Assembly (NCBI RefSeq): GCF_019703515.2
Contig: NC_059349.1
Location: 25,206,744 to 25,270,743, forward strand
Reading direction: 5' to 3'
Origin: Myxocyprinus asiaticus
Taxonomy: Eukaryota > Chordata > Actinopteri > Cypriniformes > Catostomidae
Length of the DNA stretch: 64,000 nt
Shown: positions 1 to 22,082 of the stretch, one piece after another
Layout of the letters: every line of letters starts with the position of its first letter
How positions within the stretch are numbered: position 1 is the first letter of the stretch
Translations under genes and position numbers: made by a program
The notes under the pieces: model-generated
The model's database searches: none
Told to the model about the DNA's origin: nothing
Seen by the model: the letters and a program-made list of their open reading frames with translations, nothing else

Positions 1-1077
1 CTGGCCACTTCTATTAAAATGAATTGGGGAAATTGGAAGCCCAACTGTCAACGAATGTAGAAAGGAAATCCCACCTTACAGTTAAAAGAGCCAATCACCT
101 TTTAGATACAGACATCACCTGTCAGTCATCTTGAGAACACGCATGCGCATTAGCTATACAAGCCGGGAGAATTGTGTTTTTTTTGCGTAATATGAGGTAA
201 AGAAGCACAATTTATGATACCAACGTTGTCAGATTTTACTGCTGATTTTAAATATGTTCTTTGATCGTAATCTTGATCAACCATTTTGCAGATTTCGGTC
301 TTTCCCCATTCAAGTAGATAGGAGCTGTACTGACATGACTGGAAATAGTCTCCGGGGAGCATTACAAAGATGGCTGACAGTGGACTGACTTGCTAGAAAG
401 ACTTTGATTAAGTCTATATCTAACATTACAGTTCTTACATCATAGTGATGCATGACAGTGACATCACTCTACTCCCTCTTGTGGTTATAAAACGTACATT
501 ATCTATTATTTTAAACTCTCCTCCCACAAGCAGTAAATAATGAGACTTTAAAAAGAAAACAAAATTAGGTGCACAATTAAGATAAACAAAAGCATAGGTG
601 AATCAACCAAACACAGAAATGTGCAAAACAGCATGCACTGCAGTGATACTCCAGATGTTTGTGGCCTCCAGAATACAAAGAGGACTGTAAGCTGGCCACA
701 GCCTATGTATGCGTATGTCAGACAGATGCACACTGGTCCATGCGTGTGTCTGTGTGACCTGGATAGGATCTAACAGTTTATTCCTTTGCTCCACAACAAG
801 CACTGTTCACAGCCCAACTCTGTTCTCTTGAATTTAAATTTTCTCAATCATGATGGCTGTAGTTAAGAGTCAAGGCAGAGCAAATGTTTTACATTTTAAT
901 GGTTAATATAAACCATATTACTCACACACGTGTAGCCTATGTTTACTAGATCTGAAAAGACCTGAAATCTTTTCCTCATCATAAAAACCTGCATATCTTG
1001 CCTAAACAGTATATTATCAGATCAAGATTTAGTTTTGTTTTGATTTGATTTACAATACCATTGCATACTACAGTACG

Positions 1078-2003
1078 CTTACATGCACTATCTTACACCG
1101 ATTATGCTTATAAGCCGACAATGTGTGGTCATGTACACCGATCAGCCACAACATTAAAACCACCTGCCTAATATTGTGTAGGTCCCCCTCGTGCCGCCAA
1201 AACAGCGCCAACCGGCATCTCAAAATAGCATTCTGAGATTATATTCTTCTCACCACAATTGTACAGAGGGGTTATCTGAGTTACCATAGACTTTGTCAGT
1301 TTGAACCAGTCTGGCCATTCTCTGTTGACCTCTCATCAACAAGGCATTTCCATCCACAAAACTGCCGCTCACTGGATGTTTTTGTTTTTGGCACCATTCG
1401 GAGTAAATTCTAGAGACTGTTTTGTGTGAAAATCCCTGGAGATCAGCAGTTACAGAAATACTCAAACCAGCCCATCTGGCACCAACAATCATCCATGTGA
1501 TTATCTAATCAGCCAAACATGTGGCAGCAGTGCAGTACATAAAATAATTCAGATACGGGTCAGGAGCTTCAGTTAATGTTCACATCAACCATCAGAATGG
1601 GGGAAAAATGTGATCTCAGTGATTTGGAGTGTGGCATGATTGTTGGTGCCAGATGGGCTGGTTTGCTATTCTGAGATGCGGGTTGGCGCCGTTTTGGCGG
1701 CACAAGGGGACCTACACAATATTAAGCAGGTGGTTTTAATGTTGTGGCTGATCAGTGTAAATGCCTCAAATGTTTCTCTTTATTGGGGTAAGGTCATAAA
1801 CGGCTTTAGCAAAAACTAATCAACATGATTTAGCGTTGCATGAAAACATTTTTACTGGCTTATCCAATGTATGTTGTCATTTTATACGCAGATTTTTGGT
1901 AGTCATCGGTGAATTTATGTGAATGTAAACACGCTCAGTGAGTGCCGTTTACATGACCTTACACATTGTCGGCATATAATCGGTGTAAGATTGTGCATGT
2001 TAA
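1078..2003. repeat. Outer palindromic repeat into which the 1136-1757 element inserted
   Basis: TTACACCGATTATGCTTATAAGCCGACAATGTGTGGTCATGT at 1093-1134 is matched in inverse by 1951-1996 (ACATGACCTTACACATTGTC and following). Left and right arms are about 55 bp and lie outside the Tc1-type MITE, so the latter is nested. Autonomous partner unknown. Confidence 0.6.
1136..1757. mobile_element. Tc1-type MITE with long terminal inverted repeats and transposase fragments in both orientations
   Basis: Ends CACCGATCAGCCACAACATT and its inverse, about 100 bp of inverted repeat on each side, flanked by TA at 1134-1135 and 1758-1759. Inside, the minus strand encodes MIVGARWAGLSISVTADLQG (to about 1250), an N-terminal helix-turn-helix piece of a Tc1-like transposase, while the plus strand from about 1500 to 1665 carries the matching start of the same sequence up to ATGATTGTTGGTGCCAGATG. 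It cannot encode a working transposase. Confidence 0.75.
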
Positions 2004-2130
2004 CACTCATTTTGCACTCATAATCCACTTTAAAGGCATTTGTAATCAAGTAAACCTAAATAAATTAACAAGTTCTTAGTAGAAATAATAGAAGCAATAA
2101 AAGCAATACTATTGTGCCTGATACACTAAA

Positions 2131-2450
2131 AGGCCAAAAGTGCGTGGACACCCCAACACCAAATCCATATGTGTTTGTTGAATATTTTATTTCAAAACGA
2201 TTGGCTTATAATAAGAGTTGATCCTCCCTACAAATTTCTGCTCTTCTGAAAAGCCTTTGCACTAGATGTTAGAAAATAGCTGTGGGGATCTGCTTCCATT
2301 CAAACACAAGAGCATCAGTGAGGCCAGGCACTGATGTTGGGCGATGGGGCCTGGCTCATGGTTGGTGTTCCAATTCATCCCACAAATATTAAATGAGGTT
2401 CAGGTCTGGACTTTCTGTAGGCCAGTCAAGTTCATCCATACTTAAGCCCC
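2131..2450. mobile_element. Degenerate Tc1/mariner fragment
   Basis: AAAAGGCCAAAAGTGCGTGG near 2139 and TCCAATTCATCCCACAAATA near 2370 followed by GTTCAGGTCTGGAC resemble a common fish Tc1-like element. No open frame remains. Confidence 0.5.
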
Positions 2451-2465
2451 ATTCACACTGCCAGC

Positions 2466-2530
2466 GACTTGGTGTCGCTAGACTCTGCGATCTGTGTCGC
2501 TAGACTCTGCGATCTGTGTCGCTAGTGGGC
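2466..2530. repeat. Short tandem repeat of about 26 bp
   Basis: GTGTCGCTAGACTCTGCGATCT occurs twice in direct succession, with a third partial copy GTGTCGCTAG. Only 2.5 units. Confidence 0.6.
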
Positions 2531-3052
2531 GTTCCTACTGTTTGTCCCTGTAACATTATTGGACGAATGTACGTCTGGCCAAAGCTTTTGAAAATTTGAT
2601 CACAGATGAGACCTAATACCGGTAAAATTAAGATATCATTATAATTTGACAAGGAATCAGTTCTCTTGTCTCTAAAAACATACATTCTGCAGTGTAGTGT
2701 TTTATAAAATGTGCAGCAGTGTTCAGTGCATTAAATCATTAACAAAACGATCAGTCTATCAATATATCATTAACAAGATCTATCATAAATGAATAAAACT
2801 CACTCTGAAAGCAAACTGTTTCTGACATGCTTTTCCAGGCATCATTTTATTATATCATTGAAAATGAATGGGATTGTGTCGCTTTCTCATGCAATGTCAC
2901 TGGTGGTGAAAACAGAGCTTTAAGAATTAAGATTTGTCTTCACTGGAATTAAGAGGCCTAGCTAAACCATTAAATTACAAGGGAGTGTCTTCATACTTTT
3001 CTCCTTGTACTTTATTGTTGCGCTCAATAAAATCACTACAGTATGGAACTCT

Positions 3053-3420
3053 TAAAGGAATACTTCAAACAAAAATTTAAATAATTTCATTATTTACTCA
3101 CCCTCATGTCATTCCAAACCCATGTGACTTTCTTTCTTCTATAGAACACAAAAATCGATTGCTGATTTCCATACAATAGCAGTTGATAGTCACCTTAAAG
3201 AAAGTCTTCTGAAGGCATATGATCACTTTGTATTATGAGACTGAATCAATCTCAAATCAAATTAAATAATTGGTATACAGAGCCCAGATCAAATATAGCC
3301 ACACTATACTTTAACATCAATAACATCAAACCTCATCAGTAGAAGAAAGTCATATGGGTTTTCAATGACATGAGGGTGAGTGAATAGTGACATATTTTTC
3401 ATTTTTGGGTATTAAACTAT
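3053..3420. repeat. Palindromic repeat of the AGGGATAGTTCACCC family (diverged)
   Basis: TTAAAGGAATACTTCAAACA at the left and an inverse arm ending GGGTATTAAACTATTAAA, with the family signature TTTACTCACCCTCATGTC and its inverse GACATGAGGGTGAGTG. Confidence 0.7.
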
Positions 3421-4270
3421 TAAACGTGAACAATTGTAAACATAACAGTTTATTGATTCCAATATTTTTTTATTAAGATTTAATTTGATATAATACTTGC
3501 AGACTTCTATTTGACACTCCTTAGTAGATAAAACCTATGTGATGAACTATCCCAAATGTGCTTATCATATGGGCCAACCTTCTTGCACCCACTCTCATCA
3601 TTGAAGCTATTCTGGACTTGTTAACACTTAGAAAGGAACACAACACTCTAATTGGTCATTCTGAACTGTTAAAACACTTATTCTTAGCATTGCCACACAT
3701 TCGCCGGGGCAGTGTGTGTAAGCGTGTGGTGAGTTTGCTATTTCTGAAAGGTGCCCATAAGGTGGTGTCATCACACATCCTACTGCCTGCCACGCCTCCT
3801 CTCTCTATAGAGGACACATGGAGAGACTCTGGGAATGAGTAAGACATGCTTCATCATTGCCGCACATTCTCACGTGTTTTTAATTCATTCGTTTCAGAGA
3901 AAACTTCTCAGGCATAAATGTTCTCAGACAATTTTCAGGTATCCTATGGTCATGGAAAACCTAGAAATATCAAGAAATTAAAAAATTTGATTTCCAGGCT
4001 TGGAAAAGTATGGAAATTAATTTTTAAAAAGTCTATATGAAAGGAACGATGAAAGATTTAAAAAAAGATTTTATTCGAATAAGGTTCTATTTAAGCAATA
4101 TCACATGAGCAAGAGTTCTGCATTGCAGGTAATCACAGCCGTGCTGATAGATGGACAATACAGCACGATTGTGAGTGTGATGTTGCTTTTTTACAACTGT
4201 CCAATGAACAAATAAATAAATAAGTAGGGAAAAACTAAGGACTGTCCCAAAAAAGTGTGTGGAACTACTT
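3421..4270. other. Non-coding stretch, nothing recognised
   Basis: A short open frame at 3558-3842 has no recognisable domain, no splice context and no match to families I know. AT-rich intergenic DNA. Confidence 0.4.
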
Positions 4271-4277
4271 TCTTACT

Positions 4278-5168
4278 AGGGATGGGAATAGTAAGGAATT
4301 TAACGATTCCAGTTCCGATTCAGATTCCTCTTAACGATTCCAGTTCCTTATCGGTTCCAGTAATGATTCCAGTTATTCTTTTACTACTTTTGAGGAAGAA
4401 TTATTTTAAAATGAGAAATGCCATTGATATTGGATTTACTGTCCTCTGCTGTCTGTTGCCAAATGATAAGATCCTTTAGGATTTCTAGAGCAGATATAAC
4501 AAATCAGAAATACATTTCATACAATTCTTGTAAAAGGTGTGTTTGCTGACTTTTTAGAGACATAAATCCAATCCAATAATTGATCCTAAGCTGTATGTAA
4601 AATAAAATAAAAAATAAACAAACAAGAAATGTGATGGCATATTGAATTAATTCATTTTTAATTCATTACAAAACTTGTGTATCTTTAATTAAACATTGTC
4701 ATATGAACAACTAGTCAGTAACTGCACCGCACAGGTCTAAAGTAACATGACATAATAGTAACAGTTCCAGAAACAGTTTAGACAAGTGTTCTGCTGTCTA
4801 ACATTGTACTTCAAGCTTGTAAGACTTCTTCAGTTCTTATTTAAGTTCGAGTTGGACATTTATAACTTGCACATCAGTGTACAATACTGGACTAGACCGT
4901 AAGTGCCTTATGTTTCACGCTGTAGATTCAACAGGACCGGCTCATAAGAGTCATTCATTCGTGTGTTTTACATTGTAAAGTCAGTAGAGGGCAGCACTGC
5001 TGCTGAAATGCGCTGCTAGAAACACCATCAGAGTATTTTAGTACAGTGTTTCATCTGCATTGGCGGAAAATTCACGCAGGGGAATCATCATGCAGATCAT
5101 ACGATTTTGCTATTTTGTAAAGCGTGGAACCGGTTCTGTACAAGAGCCAGTTCTCGGTTCCCAACCCT
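4278..5168. mobile_element. Non-autonomous DNA transposon with TAGGG(A/T)TGGGAA ends
   Basis: Starts TAGGGATGGGAATAGTAAGG and ends in the inverse of TAGGGTTGGGAACCGAGAAC. Repeats of GATTCCAGTTCC lie near the left end. A related copy is at 36127. No transposase frame. Confidence 0.6.
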
Positions 5169-5304
5169 ATTTCTTACGTCACAAGATCTGCCGTTGCTAG
5201 TTCGAAAGATGCACACAAGCCTCCGTTACTAATATGAAAACCACACTTTAGAGCTAGTAATGACAGCTTGGGCTGTTTCTAACAAGTTACTGGAAAAGCA
5301 AGTA

Positions 5305-5321
5305 TGTGTGTGTGTGTGCGC

Positions 5322-5377
<56 letters not shown>

Positions 5378-5378
5378 C
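5305..5378. repeat. (GT)n microsatellite with (GA)n tail
   Basis: A run of GT with two GC interruptions and then GAGAGAGAGAGAGA. Confidence 0.9.
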
Positions 5379-7600
5379 TCTGAGTGTGTGATTACCTTGC
5401 AGTGATGAACATGCTGGAGCTGATAGTTTAACTCTATTCCTCAGCTATAGTGTGATAGTAATCCGCTCCAATCATGGAGTGATGCTGCCATATGTGCTAC
5501 CGGAATTAACCTACGAGTATTTCACTCACGTTCAAATGTTTTGTTGTTTGAGAGAAAACATGGAGGACACCAGTTTCATTCTTGTTTATTTCTTGTGGAA
5601 CTCTTATTTTGACACCAAAAACACAGAAAGCATTCTCTCCTCTGCCATGCTGAAGGTTTACATCATCTCCCAATTTGGAAACTTTTATCGGGCAGGTGCC
5701 CTGAGCATGTTTGATAAATTCATCTGTCGAGACTCTCAGCTGTGATTAGCAGTAATACTGAAGCTGTTAATTAAACTCTATTCCTCATTTGTGGTTAATG
5801 TTAATTTATAAATTTACAGTTGTTCATTGTTAGTTCATGTCTAACAATCAACAATAACTGTCATAATGCATTAACTAATTTCATTGTTAACATGTATTAA
5901 TATATTGAATAAACATTAACCAAGATTAATAAGAGCTGTAAAAGTATTACACATTGTTAGTTCATATTAACTAATGTAGTTAACTAATTTTAACAAATAC
6001 AACCTTTACAATCTCTTAAATATAAATGATTCTTTCATTTTATCTCATTCTCTCTGGTATACATGGCTCCCGATCCTTTTAATTAAACCCAAATGCCATT
6101 TTTGTTTTTCCTCTGAGCTCAAATTCCACATCTGCAATGAAGAACAAAATGTATGGGAAGTATTCTCTGGAATTTGCTAAAAATGGCTTGGTTTCAAGTC
6201 TCTGTGCAAGATCTACATTCTTTTAGTATTGTGATAGTATTTATTTTTTGCTCATGTTATGGTACAGTGTCATAGCTGTGAGTGTGATGATGTAAGAGGT
6301 TGTAAGGAGTTGTTGTGAGTTTTGGCAGGATAGTCCTCACCCACTACTAGAGTACACTTCTCTATGAATCAGGCCCTTCGGAGTGACACTATGGTAGGTA
6401 GGCGGGATCCCTCGCTATTTCTCTTCATCACTCTACCTGCTCCACCAGACACAGATCATCGCCAATGAATCATCTGAAGTCATGCTTGCAACTTTTACTG
6501 CCAACTGCCTCTGCATGTCTTCAAGCAATCAAGTTCTAACATGTGCCCCGAGATCTTCTATGCCAAGTACAAAATGAGTAACAGTAAATTTTCCTCAAAC
6601 TTCCTTAAGTCCTTGGAAACTTATTACAAAAAACAAACTGCCTTTGATATCATTAACTGTACAGGGTAGTTAGCACATACAGCTAAGCACCAATGACCTT
6701 GGACAAAAACACCCACAACAATGCATCCCAGTAAGCTTAAATTTGAAGTATTTAATTTCCGTGCCACTAGCAAAACCAAACAGAATCTAAGAAAATAATT
6801 ATTGCTTTCAAAAAGGTTTTCTGAACACTCCCCCTGTCTTCCATTGGTCGTGCAAAAAGGGCTGTCCCACCCCAAACTCACGCCATTTGTTGAAACAATG
6901 TTGCGATGTTGGACTGGTCAGGATGCCCAAACAAACAGATAGTGCCACTGAGCTACCGAATTACACTTTTGGGGGGAATCAGTCTACAAATGGCTTACTT
7001 ATGGTCTCTCTGAAGGTATGTTAACATCAAAAAAATTAAACACCTTTAAGGAAGCTGATCCTACTTGAACAGGAAATGGCACAAGTGGGGTCTATTTATT
7101 CCATTGCAAATAGTGGAAATATTCTGGTATCATCCAGCTAGCCCCTCACCTACGGACAAAGAACATTGTCTAAAACAATAATGCTTCTTTGACTTTTATA
7201 GGCTGAACTTTTCAAGCTATCACTTTCACCAACAATATCCACTTTCCCAAAGTGAGCTAGTAATCTATGCATGTGATGTCACAGTGTGGGAATCACTTGT
7301 ATTTAGTGCTGAATCAGAGGAGACAGTGAGGGAAGCCTCTTCATGTTTGCCTAGTCTAAATGTGGACATCCTCCCCATCAGGCGAGCGGCTGATTCATAC
7401 TGCTGTTTAATCAGAGCGCCACAGCAAACATTACGCCATTAAAGTGGGTTGCAGTGTATTTGTCAGCGATCATCACAAATCCATCACGAACACTCGCGTG
7501 AATACAATTTTAGGTCTGTGATTTTCTTTTAGCAAGTTATGAAATTCCCACGAGGACACTGCTACAGAAAAACATCCATATTTGTTGCCAGCAACAGATG
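5379..7600. other. Intergenic DNA with repeat relics
   Basis: A 97-codon open frame at 5452-5745 has no recognised domain. 5409-5452 and 5741-5790 share the phrase TTTAACTCTATTCCTCA or near it, hinting at an old duplication. 6780-7030 resembles the TTAAAGGTGAAG MITE family. No gene recognised. Confidence 0.4.
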
Positions 7601-7622
7601 AAAACAAAGATAATTATATATT

Positions 7623-7880
7623 TTTAAAGGGATAGTTCTTTCAAAAAATAAAAACTCTATAATACTTTACTCACCCTCTTGTTGTTCCAGGTCTGTATTT
7701 TTTCTTCTGTGGAACACACAAGGAGATGTAAGGTCAAATGTTAGTGTCAGTCACCAATTCATTTTCATTTAATCCCATACAATGAAAATGAATGGTGACA
7801 TTCTGACTTTTGTGTTATATGGGTTTGGAACGACATGAGGGTGAGTAAATAACCAAAAGTTCATTTTTGGGTGCACTTTT
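7623..7880. repeat. Palindromic repeat of the AGGGATAGTTCACCC family
   Basis: TTAAAGGGATAGTTCTTTCA at the left, arms meeting near 7780, inverse arm ending TTCATTTTTGGGTGCAC. Length about 255 bp. Confidence 0.75.
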
Positions 7881-7940
7881 TTGTGTATCTCCAATACAAG
7901 TATCAATAACTATAGAGAATTAATTCAAAGTTTCTGTACA

Positions 7941-9056
7941 TTTATTTAGGTTTTATCATGCATTCAAAACCTTCACAGAACAAAATACATATTTACATGT
8001 GATATCAAGCAAAATCTGCTTAAGTCACAAAAGGACAAGCATTTTATATCGATGTGCTCTGTTTTTAACCCCAAAGCTTGCAGTATGACACAATAAAAGC
8101 ATTTGTATTGTAGAGTAAATATTGAATTCACATACCTTCAAAATCACACATCTCCATTAGCATTATCATCATGAACTACTGCCTGCTGCTGGATTTGTGA
8201 ACATCTCATTTCATTACCAAGTGATTTGTGTAGTCTGCAAATTACTATTTTTAATCAAGCTATAGTTTAATCAGTCAGGTTAAGAGCTGGTCAGTGGACA
8301 GTGGCCAGCAGTTGCCTGGGCCATAAATGATCCACATTGAGAGAAATGCATCAAAAACTGCTTGGCCCTTCACTCGGAGGGCATGTGATCAAAAACCAAA
8401 GCAGTGCAAATGTGTGAGAGAAGAGAATATGTCAGTTAACATGGGAGACTTTGTGCACAATCCATAACATTCATGATGGTACATTTCAGTCTTTCAGATA
8501 GCCAGTGAGCAAGCAGCACTGCAAACAGGCGCCTTGCAAAAGGTCACACAACTGTCTTTGTGAAATTTCAATCTTTTGAAATAGGAATCAAATTTACAGG
8601 ATTTGTACGTCTTCTTGGTCATTGATAGGTTAAATTGAAATGACTAGAAAGCTCAGTGCTTTTGCCTTGATTTATAACTGATTTAAAGCAAAGCACTGAT
8701 GTGTAACATAAAAACACTTCACCTTCAACTGAAGATTTTTGGATCCTTTTCAAAAACTAGATTTTATACTTTCAGCTTTGCTGAAAAACAATACACTTTT
8801 GCAAATACAAGATTTTAGACTGTTTATATTTGATAAACACCCTACTATACAATCAATGGAGAACCTTGTAATTTCACAATATAAGTCCAATGCTTACTGC
8901 TGAGTAAGAGCCCTCCAATCAGACCTCTCCTGAAAAACTATGTACTTGTCTCAGTGTGCGGCTGACTGGGGCAGCATCATTAACAATATTTCCCATCTCA
9001 TAAATAAGTGCTCTGACCCTCCAGGGCCCTAAGGGGTCATGGTGAAAAGGGTGTCC
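7941..9056 (-). other. afg3l2: Probable 3' UTR of afg3l2 (extent uncertain)
   Basis: This single-copy-looking stretch follows the stop codon. Candidate polyadenylation signals on the minus strand are ATTAAA at 8271-8266 and 8255-8250 and AATAAA at 7946-7941. None can be chosen without transcript data. No other ORF of note is present. Confidence 0.35.
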
Positions 9057-20280
<11,224 letters not shown>

Positions 20281-20281
<1 letters not shown>

Positions 20282-20298
20282 TATGGCACTGTGCGCAT
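20281..20298 (-). promoter_or_regulatory. Five-codon upstream ORF whose stop overlaps the afg3l2 start (TAATG)
   Basis: On the minus strand an ATG at 20298-20296 opens a frame of five codons (Met-Arg-Thr-Val-Pro) that ends in TAA at 20283-20281. The last A of that stop is the first base of the main ATG. If the leader includes this region, ribosomes could reinitiate at the main start. Whether the transcription start lies upstream of it is unknown. Confidence 0.5.
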
Positions 20299-20420
20299 GT
20301 GATGTGGATCAATACAGAAAACAAAGCATCGGATGAAAACTTTTGACAACATGAACTTGAAATGTACTGCGTTTCATTCTAGACAATCCGCTTCCGGTGC
20401 ACGCTGGTGACGCGCGCGCT
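20282..20420 (-). promoter_or_regulatory. afg3l2: afg3l2 proximal promoter and 5' leader
   Basis: The 140 bp upstream of the start contain CCGGAAG (complement of 20391-20397), an ETS/GABP (NRF-2) type site common in promoters of nuclear genes for mitochondrial proteins, and a TGCGCATG half-site resembling NRF-1 (20292-20299). A CG-rich stretch lies near 20408-20420. No TATA box is evident. A palindromic repeat starts right behind it at 20422. The motifs are seen; their function is inferred. Confidence 0.45.
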
Positions 20421-20421
20421 G

Positions 20422-21075
20422 TTAAAGGAATAGTTCACCCGAAAATGAAAATTCTCTCATAATTTACTCACCCTCATGCCATCTCAGATGTGTATGACTT
20501 TATTTATTCGGCTGAACACAAATAAAGATTTTTAGAAAAATATCTTAGCTCTGTAGGTCCTTCCAATGCAAGTGAATTGTGACCAGAACTTTGAATCTCC
20601 AAAAAGCACATAAAGTCTGCATAAAAGTAATCCACATGACTCCAGTGGTTTAATCCATGTCTTCTAAAGTGATAAGATATGTGTGGCTGAGAAACAGAAC
20701 AATATTTAAGTCCTTTTTAGTATGAATCTCCACCTATGACCAGCCCTGACCAGTAGGTGGCGATTTGCAAGAAGAATGTGAATCACCAAAAAACAAAAGA
20801 AGAAGAATGTGGAAGTGGCTGAAATATTGATCTGTTTCTCACCCACACTTATCATATTGCTTCAGATGATATGGATTTAATGACTGGAGTTTTATGGATT
20901 ATACTTCTATGCTGGCTTAATGTGATTTTGGATATTTAGATTTCTGGCCACCATTTATTTCTAAAAATCTTATTTTGTGTTCTGCAGAAGAAAGTAAAAC
21001 ACATCTGCAATGGCATGAGGGTACATAAATGATGAGACCATTTTCATTTTTGGGTATAACTATCCCTCTAACCCT
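20422..21075. repeat. Palindromic AGGGATAGTTCACCC repeat next to the afg3l2 promoter
   Basis: TTAAAGGAATAGTTCACCCG to the inverse GGGTATAACTATCCCTCTAA, about 650 bp. It starts about 140 bp upstream of the afg3l2 ATG. Confidence 0.8.
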
Positions 21076-21599
21076 CTGTGGTGTGGTGTTGCCCTCTGTT
21101 GTTTCTCTGTGACAGGCTGGCAGCATATTATTTTTTGTCATTTCGTCGCTATTCAGTGAGAACTACAACATTTGCATTATTGAAATTAAAAGGGCAGTTT
21201 TTGAAATAACTAATAATGTGCTGTTTTCCAGCCACATAACCTTTGAACTCTCTCTTTTCCTCGTTGTCTACTGTACATGTGAGACACATGTACACATTTT
21301 TTTTTAAATATTGCACTACCAAAAAGGGTTTCTGTACATTTCTTCAACATATTTTTGCTCCATCTCATTATTGATAAATAGTTGTTTACAAATCAACTTC
21401 ACCTAACATAGATTTACAGCAAACTGGGGGGAAAACAATAATATTAATGCACTTACTCATTAGTTATTTTAAGAGATAGTTGCAATTATTAGTCAGTAAG
21501 TTGCCAATGATATGATTGCAGTGACTTATTAAATGTTTAAAGGAATATAACTGTATTTATGCGTATAGCACAATTTTGATTCATGCCTTTAGGTGTTGC

Positions 21600-22082
21600 T
21601 GAGCTCATGTAGTGTGTTCATTCTTTTTAAAAATGTACCAAATTGTTGATTTGGCCACTCCTAATGTTTCTGCTATCTCTATGATGGATATGTTTTTTCA
21701 GCCTAATGATGGCCATCTTTACTTGCATTGACAGCTCTTTGGACCTCATATTGAGTGTTTACAGCAGCAGCTTCCAAATGCAAATTCCATCTTTTAACTG
21801 CTTTATTTTTAATGAAATAACCTGAGAACAGTCCACACCTGGCCATGAACCTTCTTAGTCGATTGTCTAATTATTTTTGAGCCCCTGAAAATGTGGGGTC
21901 TATGTATAAATCAAAAAAAATGCTGTAATTCCTTAACCATTTTCACAATTTAGATGTATATCCCTTCAGATTAAAGCTGACGGACATATTGATTGCTTCA
22001 TTTCAAATCCATTGAGGTGGCGTGCAGAGCCAAAATTATGAAAAGTGTCTCACTGTCCAAAAACTAATGGATGGCACTGTAT
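21600..22082. mobile_element. Degenerate Tc1/mariner fragment
   Basis: GTTGATTTGGCCACTCCTAA, TTGACAGCTCTTTGGACC and AGAGCCAAAATTATGAAAAG belong to a very common fish Tc1-like element. No frame survives. Confidence 0.6.

Noticed and set aside
1250..1492. Minus-strand frame considered as a host DNA-binding protein
   Set aside because: It is a transposase helix-turn-helix fragment inside a MITE with matching inverted ends.
3558..3842. 94-codon frame
   Set aside because: Not recognised, and an antisense frame of similar length overlaps it; likely chance.
5452..5745. 97-codon frame that might be a small gene
   Set aside because: No recognised domain, no sign of splicing partners, and flanking repeat phrases; no support beyond openness.
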